64,000 bases of DNA, taken from NCBI GenBank assembly GCA_947165975.1, contig CAMVCL010000001.1:59612-123611 (forward strand). Reading direction: 5' to 3'. Under the pieces are notes generated by a model, which had not been told where the DNA came from, did no database searches, and saw nothing but the letters and a program-made list of their open reading frames with translations. Origin of the DNA: an uncultured Candidatus Saccharibacteria bacterium (lineage in GTDB: Bacteria; Patescibacteriota; Saccharimonadia; Saccharimonadales; Saccharimonadaceae). This document shows positions 29,540-38,964 of the stretch, in pieces (position 1 is the stretch's first letter; each line of letters starts with the position of its first letter). A program made the position numbers and the translations under genes.

Positions 29540-30492
29540 AAAAATATCCTGAAGCAAACTTTTTACAGTCACCTGCTTATGGTAAGATGAATGAGATTCT
29601 GGGTTACAAGGTATTTTCGGAAGATTTTAACAACAAAGGCTGGGCTTTGATGATTGTGCGAGACGCCAAGCGAGGGCGCTATCTAGAAATTCCATGTGGA
29701 CCTTTAATTGATTGGAATAATAAAGGAACAGTTCAAGCTGTTTTTAAAAAAATCGAAGAGATTGCGAAACGCGAAAAATGCGTATTTGTGCGAGTAAGGC
29801 CTCAGCTTTTAGCTAATCGTAAGAATTTACAGATTTTGGCAGATTTGGGCCTCAAAAAATCGCCGATGCATCTAGCGGCAGAACATACTGTTTTAATTGA
29901 TTTAACAAAAACTGAAGATGAATTGCTGGCTAATATGCGTCGCCAGACTCGTTATGATGTTAGACGTGCTAGCAAATTAGGTATTACTGTCACAAAAAGC
30001 CAATCAGAACAGATTTTTAAGGATTTTCACAAAGTCCAAGATGAGACCGCCAAGAGGCAGAATTTTATTCCACCAGATCTAAAGACTTTATTGGCGGAAC
30101 GAGAAGCATTTGGCGATAATATCACGATCTATACGGCTAAGTCTGCAGAGGGCGAGGCGATTGCTTATGGTTTGGTAATCCGCAACGAACACGAAGGTGA
30201 TTATTATGAGGCGGCGTCAACGCTATTAAATCGCAAGTTACCAGGCGCGCATGCGTTATTATGGCAGGCGATGCGCGACTTAAAGGCGGCAGGTTGCGAA
30301 AGATTCAATCTGTGGGGAATTGCGCCAGCTGGACAACCTAATCATCGTTATGCCGGAGTGACAACTTTTAAAACTGGTTTTGGTGGCGATATCGTTGAAT
30401 ACGTCCCAGCCCATGATTTAATCATCTCAAAAGTTGGCTACCTCAAGGATTATGTCGTAGAAACTGCACGCAAGAAAAGGAGACATTTATGA
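29518..30492 (+). CDS. FemAB-family peptidoglycan bridge-type aminoacyltransferase 1
   Basis: NFLQSPAYGKMNEILGYKVF, TRYDVRRASKLGITV, GCERFNLWGIAPAGQPNHRYAGVTTFKTGFGGDIVEYVPAHDL. Confidence 0.87.
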   Translation: MGWKDIMKKYPEANFLQSPAYGKMNEILGYKVFSEDFNNKGWALMIVRDAKRGRYLEIPCGPLIDWNNKGTVQAVFKKIEEIAKREKCVFVRVRPQLLANRKNLQILADLGLKKSPMHLAAEHTVLIDLTKTEDELLANMRRQTRYDVRRASKLGITVTKSQSEQIFKDFHKVQDETAKRQNFIPPDLKTLLAEREAFGDNITIYTAKSAEGEAIAYGLVIRNEHEGDYYEAASTLLNRKLPGAHALLWQAMRDLKAAGCERFNLWGIAPAGQPNHRYAGVTTFKTGFGGDIVEYVPAHDLIISKVGYLKDYVVETARKKRRHL

Positions 30493-31625
30493 ATAAAAAA
30501 GAAGTACCATCGCATCTCGGGCCGCGTCGCTCGCGCCAGTCACCACGGGGTTCGCGCACTATGTCTCGCGCCACCGCACTCCGAAATACCCGCGAATGTG
30601 ATGAAGCTTTCTTTATCGCAGACGCCACAAATCGTATTGCATGGGATTCATTTATAAAATCTCATGAAGAATCAAATTTTTTGCAATCATGGGATTTTTA
30701 TGAATTTCACCTGGCTCGTGGCAAAAAGATCGTGAGACGGATAGTGATGAAAAATGATGAGATTATTGGCGCTTATGCTGGCGTAGTGGAAACTGCTAAA
30801 CGTGGTCGTTATATGGCGATTGCTGGCGGGCCAATCTTAAACTGGGATAATCAAGAGCTCGTAAATGCTGTTTTTGACGATATTTACAAGCAGGGTAAAA
30901 AAGAAGCTTGTGTATTTATAAGAATACGTCCACAATTACCTTTATCGGATAGCTCTCTGGAGCTAATGAAAAAACTTGGATTGAAACCAGCACCGATGTA
31001 TCTATCGGTAGAGTATGCGGGGATTTTAGATTTAAAAAAGACTGAGGAGGAGATTTTGGCGGGCGCCTCGCAAGGATTTCGTCGCAAATTGCGCAAAGCC
31101 GCCAAAAATGATATTGAGGTTACTGCCGATACGACTGACGAATCGATTAACGAATTCTGTAAACTTGAGAAAAAACATGCTGAAAGACAAAAATATGTGG
31201 CATTTTCAGGAAACTTTTTAAAGAAACAATTTGAGGCTTTTCGTGCGGGTAAAGAGATCCTAATCTATACTGCTAAAAAAGATGGTGAGATTTTGGCGCA
31301 GAATTTTATGATATTCTATGGACCAGAAGCAAGCTATCATTATGGAGTTTCTTCTGAACTGGGCACAAAATACTCTGCTGCACCGCTTCTACATATGAGA
31401 GCGATGGAGGAGGCAAGAAAGCGCGGTTGTATCCGCTATAATCTATGGGGGATTGTTGGTCTAGAGGAAAAGTCGCATCGTTTTTATGGCGTATCGGAAT
31501 TTAAACGTTCATTTGGATGCGAAGAGCTTAAATACACTCCAGCACATGATTTAATTCTAAAACCAGCCAAATACCAGGTTACAAAACTCGTAGAAACAGC
31601 CCGTAAAAAGAAACGACACGTTTAA
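30489..31625 (+). CDS. FemAB-family aminoacyltransferase 2 (with in-frame GC-rich N-terminal insertion)
   Basis: Paralog of the preceding ORF (NFLQSWDFYEFH, FRRKLRKAAKNDIEV, GCIRYNLWGIVGLEEKSHRFYGVSEFKRSFG); ATGA overlap. Confidence 0.87.
   Translation: MNKKEVPSHLGPRRSRQSPRGSRTMSRATALRNTRECDEAFFIADATNRIAWDSFIKSHEESNFLQSWDFYEFHLARGKKIVRRIVMKNDEIIGAYAGVVETAKRGRYMAIAGGPILNWDNQELVNAVFDDIYKQGKKEACVFIRIRPQLPLSDSSLELMKKLGLKPAPMYLSVEYAGILDLKKTEEEILAGASQGFRRKLRKAAKNDIEVTADTTDESINEFCKLEKKHAERQKYVAFSGNFLKKQFEAFRAGKEILIYTAKKDGEILAQNFMIFYGPEASYHYGVSSELGTKYSAAPLLHMRAMEEARKRGCIRYNLWGIVGLEEKSHRFYGVSEFKRSFGCEELKYTPAHDLILKPAKYQVTKLVETARKKKRHV
30515..30600. repeat. GC-rich dispersed repeat, copy 1 (inside FemAB-like ORF)
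   Basis: Reverse complement GTGCGCGAACCCCGTGGTGACTGGCGCGAGCGAC aligns with GTGCGAGCCCCGTAACGACGGGCGCGAGCGAC at about 52214-52245. Confidence 0.6.
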
Positions 31626-31667
31626 TCAATATGTGCTATAATTAGCATAAGTAATATAAGGAAAATT

Positions 31668-32285
31668 ATGGCAAAGATTAATCGTGATTTTATTGACAAG
31701 CATTGGTCAGTATTTTTGTTCCGCGGTGGTTTAGCGGCGGCATTCGGGTGCTATGCACTTTTTGCAGGACTAACTGATTTTAATAATGCGATCTCCGTGA
31801 TCAGTGTCCTACTACTACTCATGGGTATCGTAGACGCAGTAGGTGCATTGTTTTCCTCTACTAAAAAACATGGCTGGTTTAATGCCGTAATTGACGCTGC
31901 AATCGATGTAGCTGCGGCGTTGACTCTACTATTTTCCGCCAACAATATCACTAACGTAGTAATCATTATCTCTGTCTACACCATTCTTTCTGGTGTTATA
32001 GATATTATCCATGGATTTCTATCCACTATTGATCCAACTGATCGTTTCATCCGAATCCTTGCTGGTATATCCGGTTGTGTCATCGGTTTAGTGATTTTTA
32101 ATGCTGGAGGCTTTGAAATTACTACCTTTATTCGCTTCTTCGGCGCTTATATGTTGATTGTTGGTGCTACCAGTCTAATCTATGGCGTGCATAATCGTTC
32201 GCAAGAGATTGAAGAAAAAGAAGCGCGGACTCTTGCTCGCAAGAAAAAGAAATCCACGAGCAAAAAGCGCTCTAGTAAAAGATAA
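31668..32285 (+). CDS. DUF308/HdeD-like membrane protein
   Basis: Six TM-like segments in repeated pairs (FRGGLAAAFGCYALFAGL..., IISVYTILSGVIDIIHGF), basic C-tail. Confidence 0.7.
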   Translation: MAKINRDFIDKHWSVFLFRGGLAAAFGCYALFAGLTDFNNAISVISVLLLLMGIVDAVGALFSSTKKHGWFNAVIDAAIDVAAALTLLFSANNITNVVIIISVYTILSGVIDIIHGFLSTIDPTDRFIRILAGISGCVIGLVIFNAGGFEITTFIRFFGAYMLIVGATSLIYGVHNRSQEIEEKEARTLARKKKKSTSKKRSSKR

Positions 32286-32373
32286 TAAAAAGGCGAATCA
32301 ATAAGACAATAAAAGCATGCTTTACAAATAAAAAAGTGTGCTTTTATGTTATAATTATGTTTTAAGGAGGAGA

Positions 32374-33237
32374 ATGAAAGCTATCATTACAGATGCGGGG
32401 TTTGCGAGCCGCTATTTACCTATCACTAAGACCATTCCGAAGGCCATGATTCCAATTGGCGCAAAGCCAGTCATGCAATTATGTGTGGAGGAATGCGTGG
32501 AGGCTGGGATTGATGAGATTATCATCGTTGCCACTCCTAATACAAAATCAAAAGAGATCTACGAGGATTATTTTCACAATCCTTCAGAAAACGTCAAAGC
32601 ATTACTAGAAAAACAAGGCAAGTCCGAAAGGTTTAAACCAGTTGAAGAAGTATTGAATTTTCCAAAGATTACCGTAATTGAGCAGGATCCTTCGTTGCCA
32701 TATGGTAACGGTTCACCAATTGTTTCAGCAAAGAAATTTGTCGAAAATGAAGAATCATTCGTGGTGCTTTATAGTGACGATTTAATTTTGGGTGAAGGCG
32801 ATGTAAAAACTTTGATCGAAAAGCACAAAGAACACCCCCAAGCTAAAGCAGTCATTGCTACTCAGGAAATGCCTGAAGCAGTCTGGCACAAGTTTGGCAT
32901 GGTTGCCTTAAAAGAAAATGGCACCCTAAGCCATATTGTTGAAAAACCTAAAACGCCAGATTTGTCGCCAAGTAATCTAACTTCCTACGGGCGTTATTTA
33001 CTCACTCCAGAAGTTTTTGACTACCTAGTTCCATCCAATACTGGGCTTGATGGTGAACTTTGGACCGTTGATGCAATCACAAAACTAGCCGAGCATGGCG
33101 ACGTATTAGTCGCGCACAGTAAAGGTAAGTGGATTACCACCGGCGACCCAAAGAATTACTTTATGGCACACCTAGAATACGTAATGAGCCATACGGATTA
33201 TGCAGAAGATGTCAAAAAATTCATTGAAGGTGTATAA
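32374..33237 (+). CDS. galU: UTP-glucose-1-phosphate uridylyltransferase
   Basis: DAGFASRYLPITKTIPKAMIPIGAKPVMQLCVEECVEAGIDEIIIV; VLYSDDLIL; IVEKP; AAGGAGGAG SD. Confidence 0.88.
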   Translation: MKAIITDAGFASRYLPITKTIPKAMIPIGAKPVMQLCVEECVEAGIDEIIIVATPNTKSKEIYEDYFHNPSENVKALLEKQGKSERFKPVEEVLNFPKITVIEQDPSLPYGNGSPIVSAKKFVENEESFVVLYSDDLILGEGDVKTLIEKHKEHPQAKAVIATQEMPEAVWHKFGMVALKENGTLSHIVEKPKTPDLSPSNLTSYGRYLLTPEVFDYLVPSNTGLDGELWTVDAITKLAEHGDVLVAHSKGKWITTGDPKNYFMAHLEYVMSHTDYAEDVKKFIEGV

Positions 33238-33263
33238 TTAATAACATAAGGAGGAACCCATAA

Positions 33264-33563
33264 ATGAATGTAGCAGAATGGATAATCGTGGCAATACTGA
33301 GCACAACGCTTTTGTTGTTACTGATTTTAGCGATTATTTTGATGTTTAAATTGATTGATCTAAGTAAAGAGATCAAAAAGGTTATTATAGAAAGTCAAGA
33401 TATCGCCAAGAACACTAATGGTATTGTGGCAAATGTAAAGGGCATGACCTCCTTTGGTGGGACAATCGAATCGTTTATTGATAAATATGTGACTCCTAAG
33501 CTCAAGGAGAAAATGAAAGAAGCTAAAGCCAAAGAAAGGAGCGAGAATGGCGGAAAAAAATAA
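33264..33563 (+). CDS. Single-TM hypothetical protein
   Basis: N-terminal TM then amphipathic helices; SD AAGGAGGA; overlaps next ORF. Confidence 0.55.
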   Translation: MNVAEWIIVAILSTTLLLLLILAIILMFKLIDLSKEIKKVIIESQDIAKNTNGIVANVKGMTSFGGTIESFIDKYVTPKLKEKMKEAKAKERSENGGKK

Positions 33564-33900
33564 AAGCGGCGCTGGAAAGTTTTTCCTAGGTGCAGCACTC
33601 GGCGCTCTGGTGGGAGCGGTAGCTGGAAAGTTCATCAAGACTAACGAAGACGAAAAATGTAGTTGTGGTTGCGAAGATTGCGATTGCGACGAAGATTGCG
33701 ATTGCGGGTGTCATAAAAAAGGAGAGGCAAAAGAAATTGTCGAAGAAAAGATTGAAGAAATTGCAAAGGTCGTTGAAGAGAAGGCTGATGAGGCTAAAAA
33801 AGTAGTTGCGGAGAAAGTAGAGAAAGAACCGGCAAAAGAAGCCACAAAGAAGGCGACTTCAAAAAAACCCGCAGCAAAGAAAACTAGCGAGAAGAAATGA
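33547..33900 (+). CDS. YtxH-like protein with Cys-rich metallothionein-like cluster and Lys/Ala-rich tail
   Basis: GKFFLGAALGALVGAVAGKFIK then CSCGCEDCDCDEDCDCGCH, then KATSKKPAAKKTSEKK. Confidence 0.65.
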   Translation: MAEKNKSGAGKFFLGAALGALVGAVAGKFIKTNEDEKCSCGCEDCDCDEDCDCGCHKKGEAKEIVEEKIEEIAKVVEEKADEAKKVVAEKVEKEPAKEATKKATSKKPAAKKTSEKK

Positions 33901-36900
33901 AATTAAAGCCAAGTGATTTTGTTCACTTGCATAACCATACACACTATTCGTTGTTGGATGGTTTAACTAAGGTGCCCGAATTAGTTAAGTATGTCAAAGA
34001 CCAAGGCATGGAGGCTGTAGCCGTAACCGATCATGGCACGATGTCTGGCTTAGTTGAACTATATAAAGAGTGTAACGCAGCCGGGATTAAACCTCTGCTA
34101 GGTTTGGAGGCATATGTGGCTGCTCGTAAAATGACCGATAAGGACCCGGCGCACGATAAGCAAAGATTTCATATTACCCTAATCGCAATGAATAATAAAG
34201 GGTTCGAGAACCTTTGTCGCATCATGTCCAATGCCGAAGAACACGGTAAATACTATAAGCCACGCACTGATCATGATGAACTAAAAAAATACAATGAAGG
34301 AATTATCTGCCTGTCTGGTTGTATGGGCTCAGAGATCTCAGAAGCGATCAGGGCTGACGATGATGAGCGTGCGTTAGAATTAATCGATTGGTATCGCAAT
34401 GTCTTTAAAGATAGATTCTATTTAGAGATGCAAGATCATGGGCATCCAAAATCCAGCACACACTCCGAAGAACAGAAAAAAGTCAACGATTGGCATATGG
34501 CACACGCTAAGGAACTTGGCCTACCATTAGTAGTAACTTGTGACGCACATTACCTAAACCATGAAGACCAAGATGCCCATGAGGTTCTACTCTGTATTGG
34601 TACTGCAGCGAATTTGTCTGATACGAACCGAATGACTTTGAAGGATTATGACTTACATGTGATATCGCCTGATGAGATTATCGAACACTGGCAAGACACT
34701 TGTCCAGAAGCTGTGTTGAATACAAAAAAGATTGCCGAACGTTGCGATGTTGATTTGCAACTGGGTCGCATCCTGATTCCAAAATTTCCGGTACCAGACG
34801 GTGAAGATGAAAAATCTTATTTAGATAAGCTAGTCTTTCAGGGATTAGTCTATCGTTATGCTGGTAAAAAACTAGAGGAGACAGTCGATCTAAGCGTAGA
34901 AAAATGTCGCAAGCTCCTAGAGAAAGTCGACGCTGAACGTGACGAAGAACACAAGGTCTTACCGCGGATCGATTACGAATTGTCCGTTGTTGATAAAATG
35001 GGTTACAATGGCTATTTCTTAATCGTGCAAGATTTTATTAACTGGGGTAAATCGCAACGCATTGTTTATGGTCCAGGTCGAGGTTCGGCGGCTGGCTCAA
35101 TTCTGGCCTACGCCTTACGCATCACCGAACTTGACCCATTAAAATACGATCTACTCTTTGAAAGATTTTTAAACCCAGACCGCATTAGTATGCCGGATAT
35201 CGATACTGATATCCAGGACACTAGGCGTGACGAAGTGATTCAATATTGTTCAGACAAATACGGTTTTGACCGAGTATCGAATATTGCAACTTTTGGTAAG
35301 ATGATGGCTAAAAACGCCGTTCGTGATGTGGCTCGCGTACTAGAGGTACCATATGCCGAAGCAGATAGACTAGCGAAGATGGTTCCCGACCCCGTACAAG
35401 GTCATCACGTACATTTAGCTGACGCAATTAAAGAAGTGCCTGATCTTAAGCAAGAGTACGAAACTAATCCTACTTCAAAAGAGGTGATCGATTTTGCCTC
35501 ACGTCTTGAAGGCACGATTCGTAATCATGGTGTACATGCCTGTGGTGTGATCATTGCACCAGACGATTTAGTAAAATTCCTCCCGCTTGAAGTATCAGCC
35601 AAAGGTCCGATTGCGGCGCAATTCCCGATGGGGCAGGTCGAAGAGCTTGGCCTACTAAAGATGGACTTTTTAGGTCTTTCTAACTTATCCGTGATCAATA
35701 ATGCCCTTAGGATGATCCGTAAAGTCTACCATAATGATATAGATTTATCATCTTTGCCGTTAGATGATCCAGAGACTTATGCTCTCTTACAGCGCGCAGA
35801 AACTACTGGTGTCTTCCAGCTAGAATCGGCCGGCATGAAACGCTACCTACGAGACTTGAAAGCTTCTACTTTTGAAGACATTATCGCGATGGTGGCACTC
35901 TATCGTCCTGGACCAATGCAGTTTATTGATTCATTTATTAAACGTAAACACGGCGAAGAACCGATTACGTATTTACATCCTGGACTCGAGAATGCTCTAA
36001 AAAATACTTATGGAATCTTAATCTACCAGGAACAATTCATGCAGATCTCAAGAACTTGGTGTGGGTTCACGGGCGGTCAAGCAGATACGTTACGCAAGGC
36101 AGTGGGGAAGAAGAAAATTGATTTAATGAAGAAGGTCAAACCTGAATTTATCGAAGGAGCAATCAAGGTTGGCGGAGCAACACGTGAGATTGCAGAGACT
36201 TTTTGGAATCAACTATTAGAATTCGCTAATTACTGCTTCAACAAGTCGCATGCAGCGTGTTATGCCTTGATTGCTTATTGGACGGCTTATCTCAAAGCGC
36301 ATTACCCGGACGCCTTTATGGCAGCATTAATGACTGCTGATATGCGCTGGACAGACAGACTGGCGATTGAAATTTCTGAATGTAAACGAATGGGGTTAAA
36401 GGTGCTCGGTCCAGATATCAATCAGTCTTATGGTGATTTTGGTATTGTGGGAGGCGAAAAAACTATTCGCTTTGGTCTATCTGGTATTAAAAATATGGGC
36501 AAATCTTTAGTCGAAGAAATTGTGATTCCAGAACGCGACAAAAATGGTCCATTCAAGTCAATCTGTGATTTTGCCAAACGAGTTGATTCGACTAAGTTTA
36601 ATAAAAAATCCTGGGAAGCCGCAATCAAAACTGGTGCGTTTGATAGGTTTGGCAATACAAGATCAGACTTACTATTCAATCTTGAGGCAGTGCAGGCCTA
36701 TGGAGCTAAGATTCAAAAAGATGTCGGCTCTGGCCAAACGGATTTGTTCGGCATGATGGGCGAGGCTGGCGCAATCCCGGAAGTCGAAATTAAGCCGGCG
36801 CCAGTTCAGCATCCAGAAAAAGAACAACTCTTATGGGAAAGAGACCTGATGGGATTATACTTATCTGCACACCCTTTAGATAAATACGATACATATTTTG

Positions 36901-37610
36901 AAGAACAAACTCATCCAATGTCTCTAATCACTGCCGAGAACGATGGCAAGATGGTGACTATTGGCGGGATCATCACTGCCGTACGTACAACCTTAACTAA
37001 AAAAGGCGACAAGATGGCGTTCGTAAAAATCGAAAACAAGACCGACGAGACTGAATTTATCGTTTTTCCGACTGTGTTTGCTGAGTTTGGAGCTAAATTA
37101 GAGATTGATAATGTAGTGAGGGTTAAAGGTCGTGTTAATGGTCGCGACCGAGATGGTAATGTTACTTCTGATGTCAAAATCTTGGCAGAGCAGATTGAAT
37201 TAGTTTCCGACAGTATGCTTGAAAGTTATGTTTCTACTGGTACAAAATTAGCAGCACCGAGCTTAGCTCCAGGCAATAAACGCGGTGGTCGTTCTTCGGC
37301 AGAAAGAGTCTACAATGGTCGAAGACCTACGCCCAAGATTGAAGATACGCCACGCGTATTGAAAGAACCGCCTAAAGACCCCCGAAAAGAAAGACTTTAT
37401 ATTTTAATTACCGATCCTAGTGATACGGAGACCTTATCGGCGATTCGTAGATTGGCTGATATAAATTTGGGGATGCAAGAAGTTGTATTGGTCCTAAGAG
37501 AAGGGGAAGCCAAACGTCCGCTTCGTATGCCATTCAAAGTTGAAGTTTCGGATGATCTATTATCTAGGCTTCGTGAGCTAGTCGGGGAAGACAACGTTAA
37601 AGTCTGCTAA
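33897..37610 (+). CDS. dnaE: DNA polymerase III alpha subunit
   Basis: PHP domain FVHLHNHTHYSLLDG; GPGRGSAAGSILAYAL; PDIDTDIQD (canonical PDIDxDF region); FNKSHAACYALIAYWTAYLKAHYP. Confidence 0.97.
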   Translation: MKLKPSDFVHLHNHTHYSLLDGLTKVPELVKYVKDQGMEAVAVTDHGTMSGLVELYKECNAAGIKPLLGLEAYVAARKMTDKDPAHDKQRFHITLIAMNNKGFENLCRIMSNAEEHGKYYKPRTDHDELKKYNEGIICLSGCMGSEISEAIRADDDERALELIDWYRNVFKDRFYLEMQDHGHPKSSTHSEEQKKVNDWHMAHAKELGLPLVVTCDAHYLNHEDQDAHEVLLCIGTAANLSDTNRMTLKDYDLHVISPDEIIEHWQDTCPEAVLNTKKIAERCDVDLQLGRILIPKFPVPDGEDEKSYLDKLVFQGLVYRYAGKKLEETVDLSVEKCRKLLEKVDAERDEEHKVLPRIDYELSVVDKMGYNGYFLIVQDFINWGKSQRIVYGPGRGSAAGSILAYALRITELDPLKYDLLFERFLNPDRISMPDIDTDIQDTRRDEVIQYCSDKYGFDRVSNIATFGKMMAKNAVRDVARVLEVPYAEADRLAKMVPDPVQGHHVHLADAIKEVPDLKQEYETNPTSKEVIDFASRLEGTIRNHGVHACGVIIAPDDLVKFLPLEVSAKGPIAAQFPMGQVEELGLLKMDFLGLSNLSVINNALRMIRKVYHNDIDLSSLPLDDPETYALLQRAETTGVFQLESAGMKRYLRDLKASTFEDIIAMVALYRPGPMQFIDSFIKRKHGEEPITYLHPGLENALKNTYGILIYQEQFMQISRTWCGFTGGQADTLRKAVGKKKIDLMKKVKPEFIEGAIKVGGATREIAETFWNQLLEFANYCFNKSHAACYALIAYWTAYLKAHYPDAFMAALMTADMRWTDRLAIEISECKRMGLKVLGPDINQSYGDFGIVGGEKTIRFGLSGIKNMGKSLVEEIVIPERDKNGPFKSICDFAKRVDSTKFNKKSWEAAIKTGAFDRFGNTRSDLLFNLEAVQAYGAKIQKDVGSGQTDLFGMMGEAGAIPEVEIKPAPVQHPEKEQLLWERDLMGLYLSAHPLDKYDTYFEEQTHPMSLITAENDGKMVTIGGIITAVRTTLTKKGDKMAFVKIENKTDETEFIVFPTVFAEFGAKLEIDNVVRVKGRVNGRDRDGNVTSDVKILAEQIELVSDSMLESYVSTGTKLAAPSLAPGNKRGGRSSAERVYNGRRPTPKIEDTPRVLKEPPKDPRKERLYILITDPSDTETLSAIRRLADINLGMQEVVLVLREGEAKRPLRMPFKVEVSDDLLSRLRELVGEDNVKVC

Positions 37611-37646
37611 AATATTCCGGAAATTGTTCGGTATTTGTTCGGAAAA

Positions 37647-37694
37647 CGCTAGATATAGCGTATATGCATTATATATAGCACGCCATATCTAGCG
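37647..37694. repeat. Intergenic inverted repeat
   Basis: CGCTAGATAT (37647-37656) and ATATCTAGCG (37685-37694), perfect 10-bp inverted repeat in AT-rich spacer between dnaE and smpB. Confidence 0.7.
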
Positions 37695-37768
37695 TATGCG
37701 GATTACTATATACTATATGTTATAGTCGCAATCTCCTGGGACAGATGTCAATATGGTATAATTAGGGC

Positions 37769-38185
37769 ATGAAAAAGAAAAAGGTGTCAGATTTGGTCAC
37801 AATCAATCGTAAAGCCAGGTATGATTATGTGCTTGGTGACGAATTGACAGTAGGTATGGTTTTAGCTGGCCCCGAGGTTCGCTCCATTCGTGATCACCAT
37901 GTGCAGCTGAAAGGTTCTTTCGTAACGATTCGTAATAATGAATTATGGCTTAACAATCTGACGCTTGGTGCAGAGACCGCTCGCAATATCAAACTCCTAG
38001 CCACTAAAAAACAGATCAGTGCCCTGGAGCGTGAGAAGGTCGCCGGCTCAACTATTGTTCCGGTCAAACTGTTGGGTGGCTCTAGACATATCAAACTAGT
38101 CATCGCTGTTGGCAAAGGCAAGAAAAAGTATGATAAGCGTGAAGCTATCAAAAAACGCGATATTGAGAGGGGGCGCTACGCATGA
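37769..38185 (+). CDS. smpB: SsrA-binding protein SmpB
   Basis: NRKARYDYVLGDELTVGMVLAGPEVRSIRDHHVQLKGSFVTI...GKGKKKYDKREAIKKRDIER. Confidence 0.92.
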   Translation: MKKKKVSDLVTINRKARYDYVLGDELTVGMVLAGPEVRSIRDHHVQLKGSFVTIRNNELWLNNLTLGAETARNIKLLATKKQISALEREKVAGSTIVPVKLLGGSRHIKLVIAVGKGKKKYDKREAIKKRDIERGRYA

Positions 38186-38964
38186 AGATTTACTCTTGGA
38201 ATGTAAACGGACTGCGTGCCGTATTAAAGAAAGGTGCATTGCAGGCTTTAATTAGATCAGAAAATCCTGACATCATTTGCGTCCAAGAGACCAAAGCTAA
38301 GCAAGGCCAAGCGGAAATTGATTTTCCCGAGTATGAAGAGATTTGGAATTCAGCTGAACGTGCGGGTTATTCTGGCACAGCAGTTTTTACTAAGATCAAA
38401 CCTTTGTCGGTGCGTTATGATCTGCCAACTGAACAAGCCTTTGCTGATAACTTTGGTGACCCACTCACTGAAGGACGCGTACTGACGATAGAATTTGAGG
38501 AATTCTTTTTAGTCAATGTATATACGCCTAATTCTAAAAATGAATTGGAGCGTCTGTCGCTACGTGAAAAACTTTGGGATCCTGAATTTTTGCGGTATCT
38601 AAAAACACTAGAAAAAGTTAAACCAGTGGTGGCGTGCGGAGATTTTAATGCCGCACATGAGGAGATTGATATAGCAAGGCCAAAAACCAATCATCACTCA
38701 GCTGGCTTTACGAATGAAGAAAGACAAGGAATCACTAATTTAATTGCTGCCGGATTTATCGATTCTTTCCGTTTTTTGAACCCGGAAGCAGTACGTTATA
38801 CTTGGTGGAGTCATTGGGGTCAAGCAAGAGCTAACAATGTAGGTTGGCGAATCGACTACTTCTTTCTGTCTAGGAGCTTAGAATCAAATCTAAAATCGGC
38901 AGAGATTCACGAGGATGTGCTGGGCTCAGATCATTGCCCAGTATCGATCGAATTGGAGTTTTGA
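38182..38964 (+). CDS. xth: Exodeoxyribonuclease III (Xth family)
   Basis: KIYSWNVNGLRAVLKKG, DIICVQETKA, VNVYTPNS, CGDFNAAHEEID, GWRIDYFFLS, GSDHCPVSIEL. Confidence 0.95.
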   Translation: MKIYSWNVNGLRAVLKKGALQALIRSENPDIICVQETKAKQGQAEIDFPEYEEIWNSAERAGYSGTAVFTKIKPLSVRYDLPTEQAFADNFGDPLTEGRVLTIEFEEFFLVNVYTPNSKNELERLSLREKLWDPEFLRYLKTLEKVKPVVACGDFNAAHEEIDIARPKTNHHSAGFTNEERQGITNLIAAGFIDSFRFLNPEAVRYTWWSHWGQARANNVGWRIDYFFLSRSLESNLKSAEIHEDVLGSDHCPVSIELEF

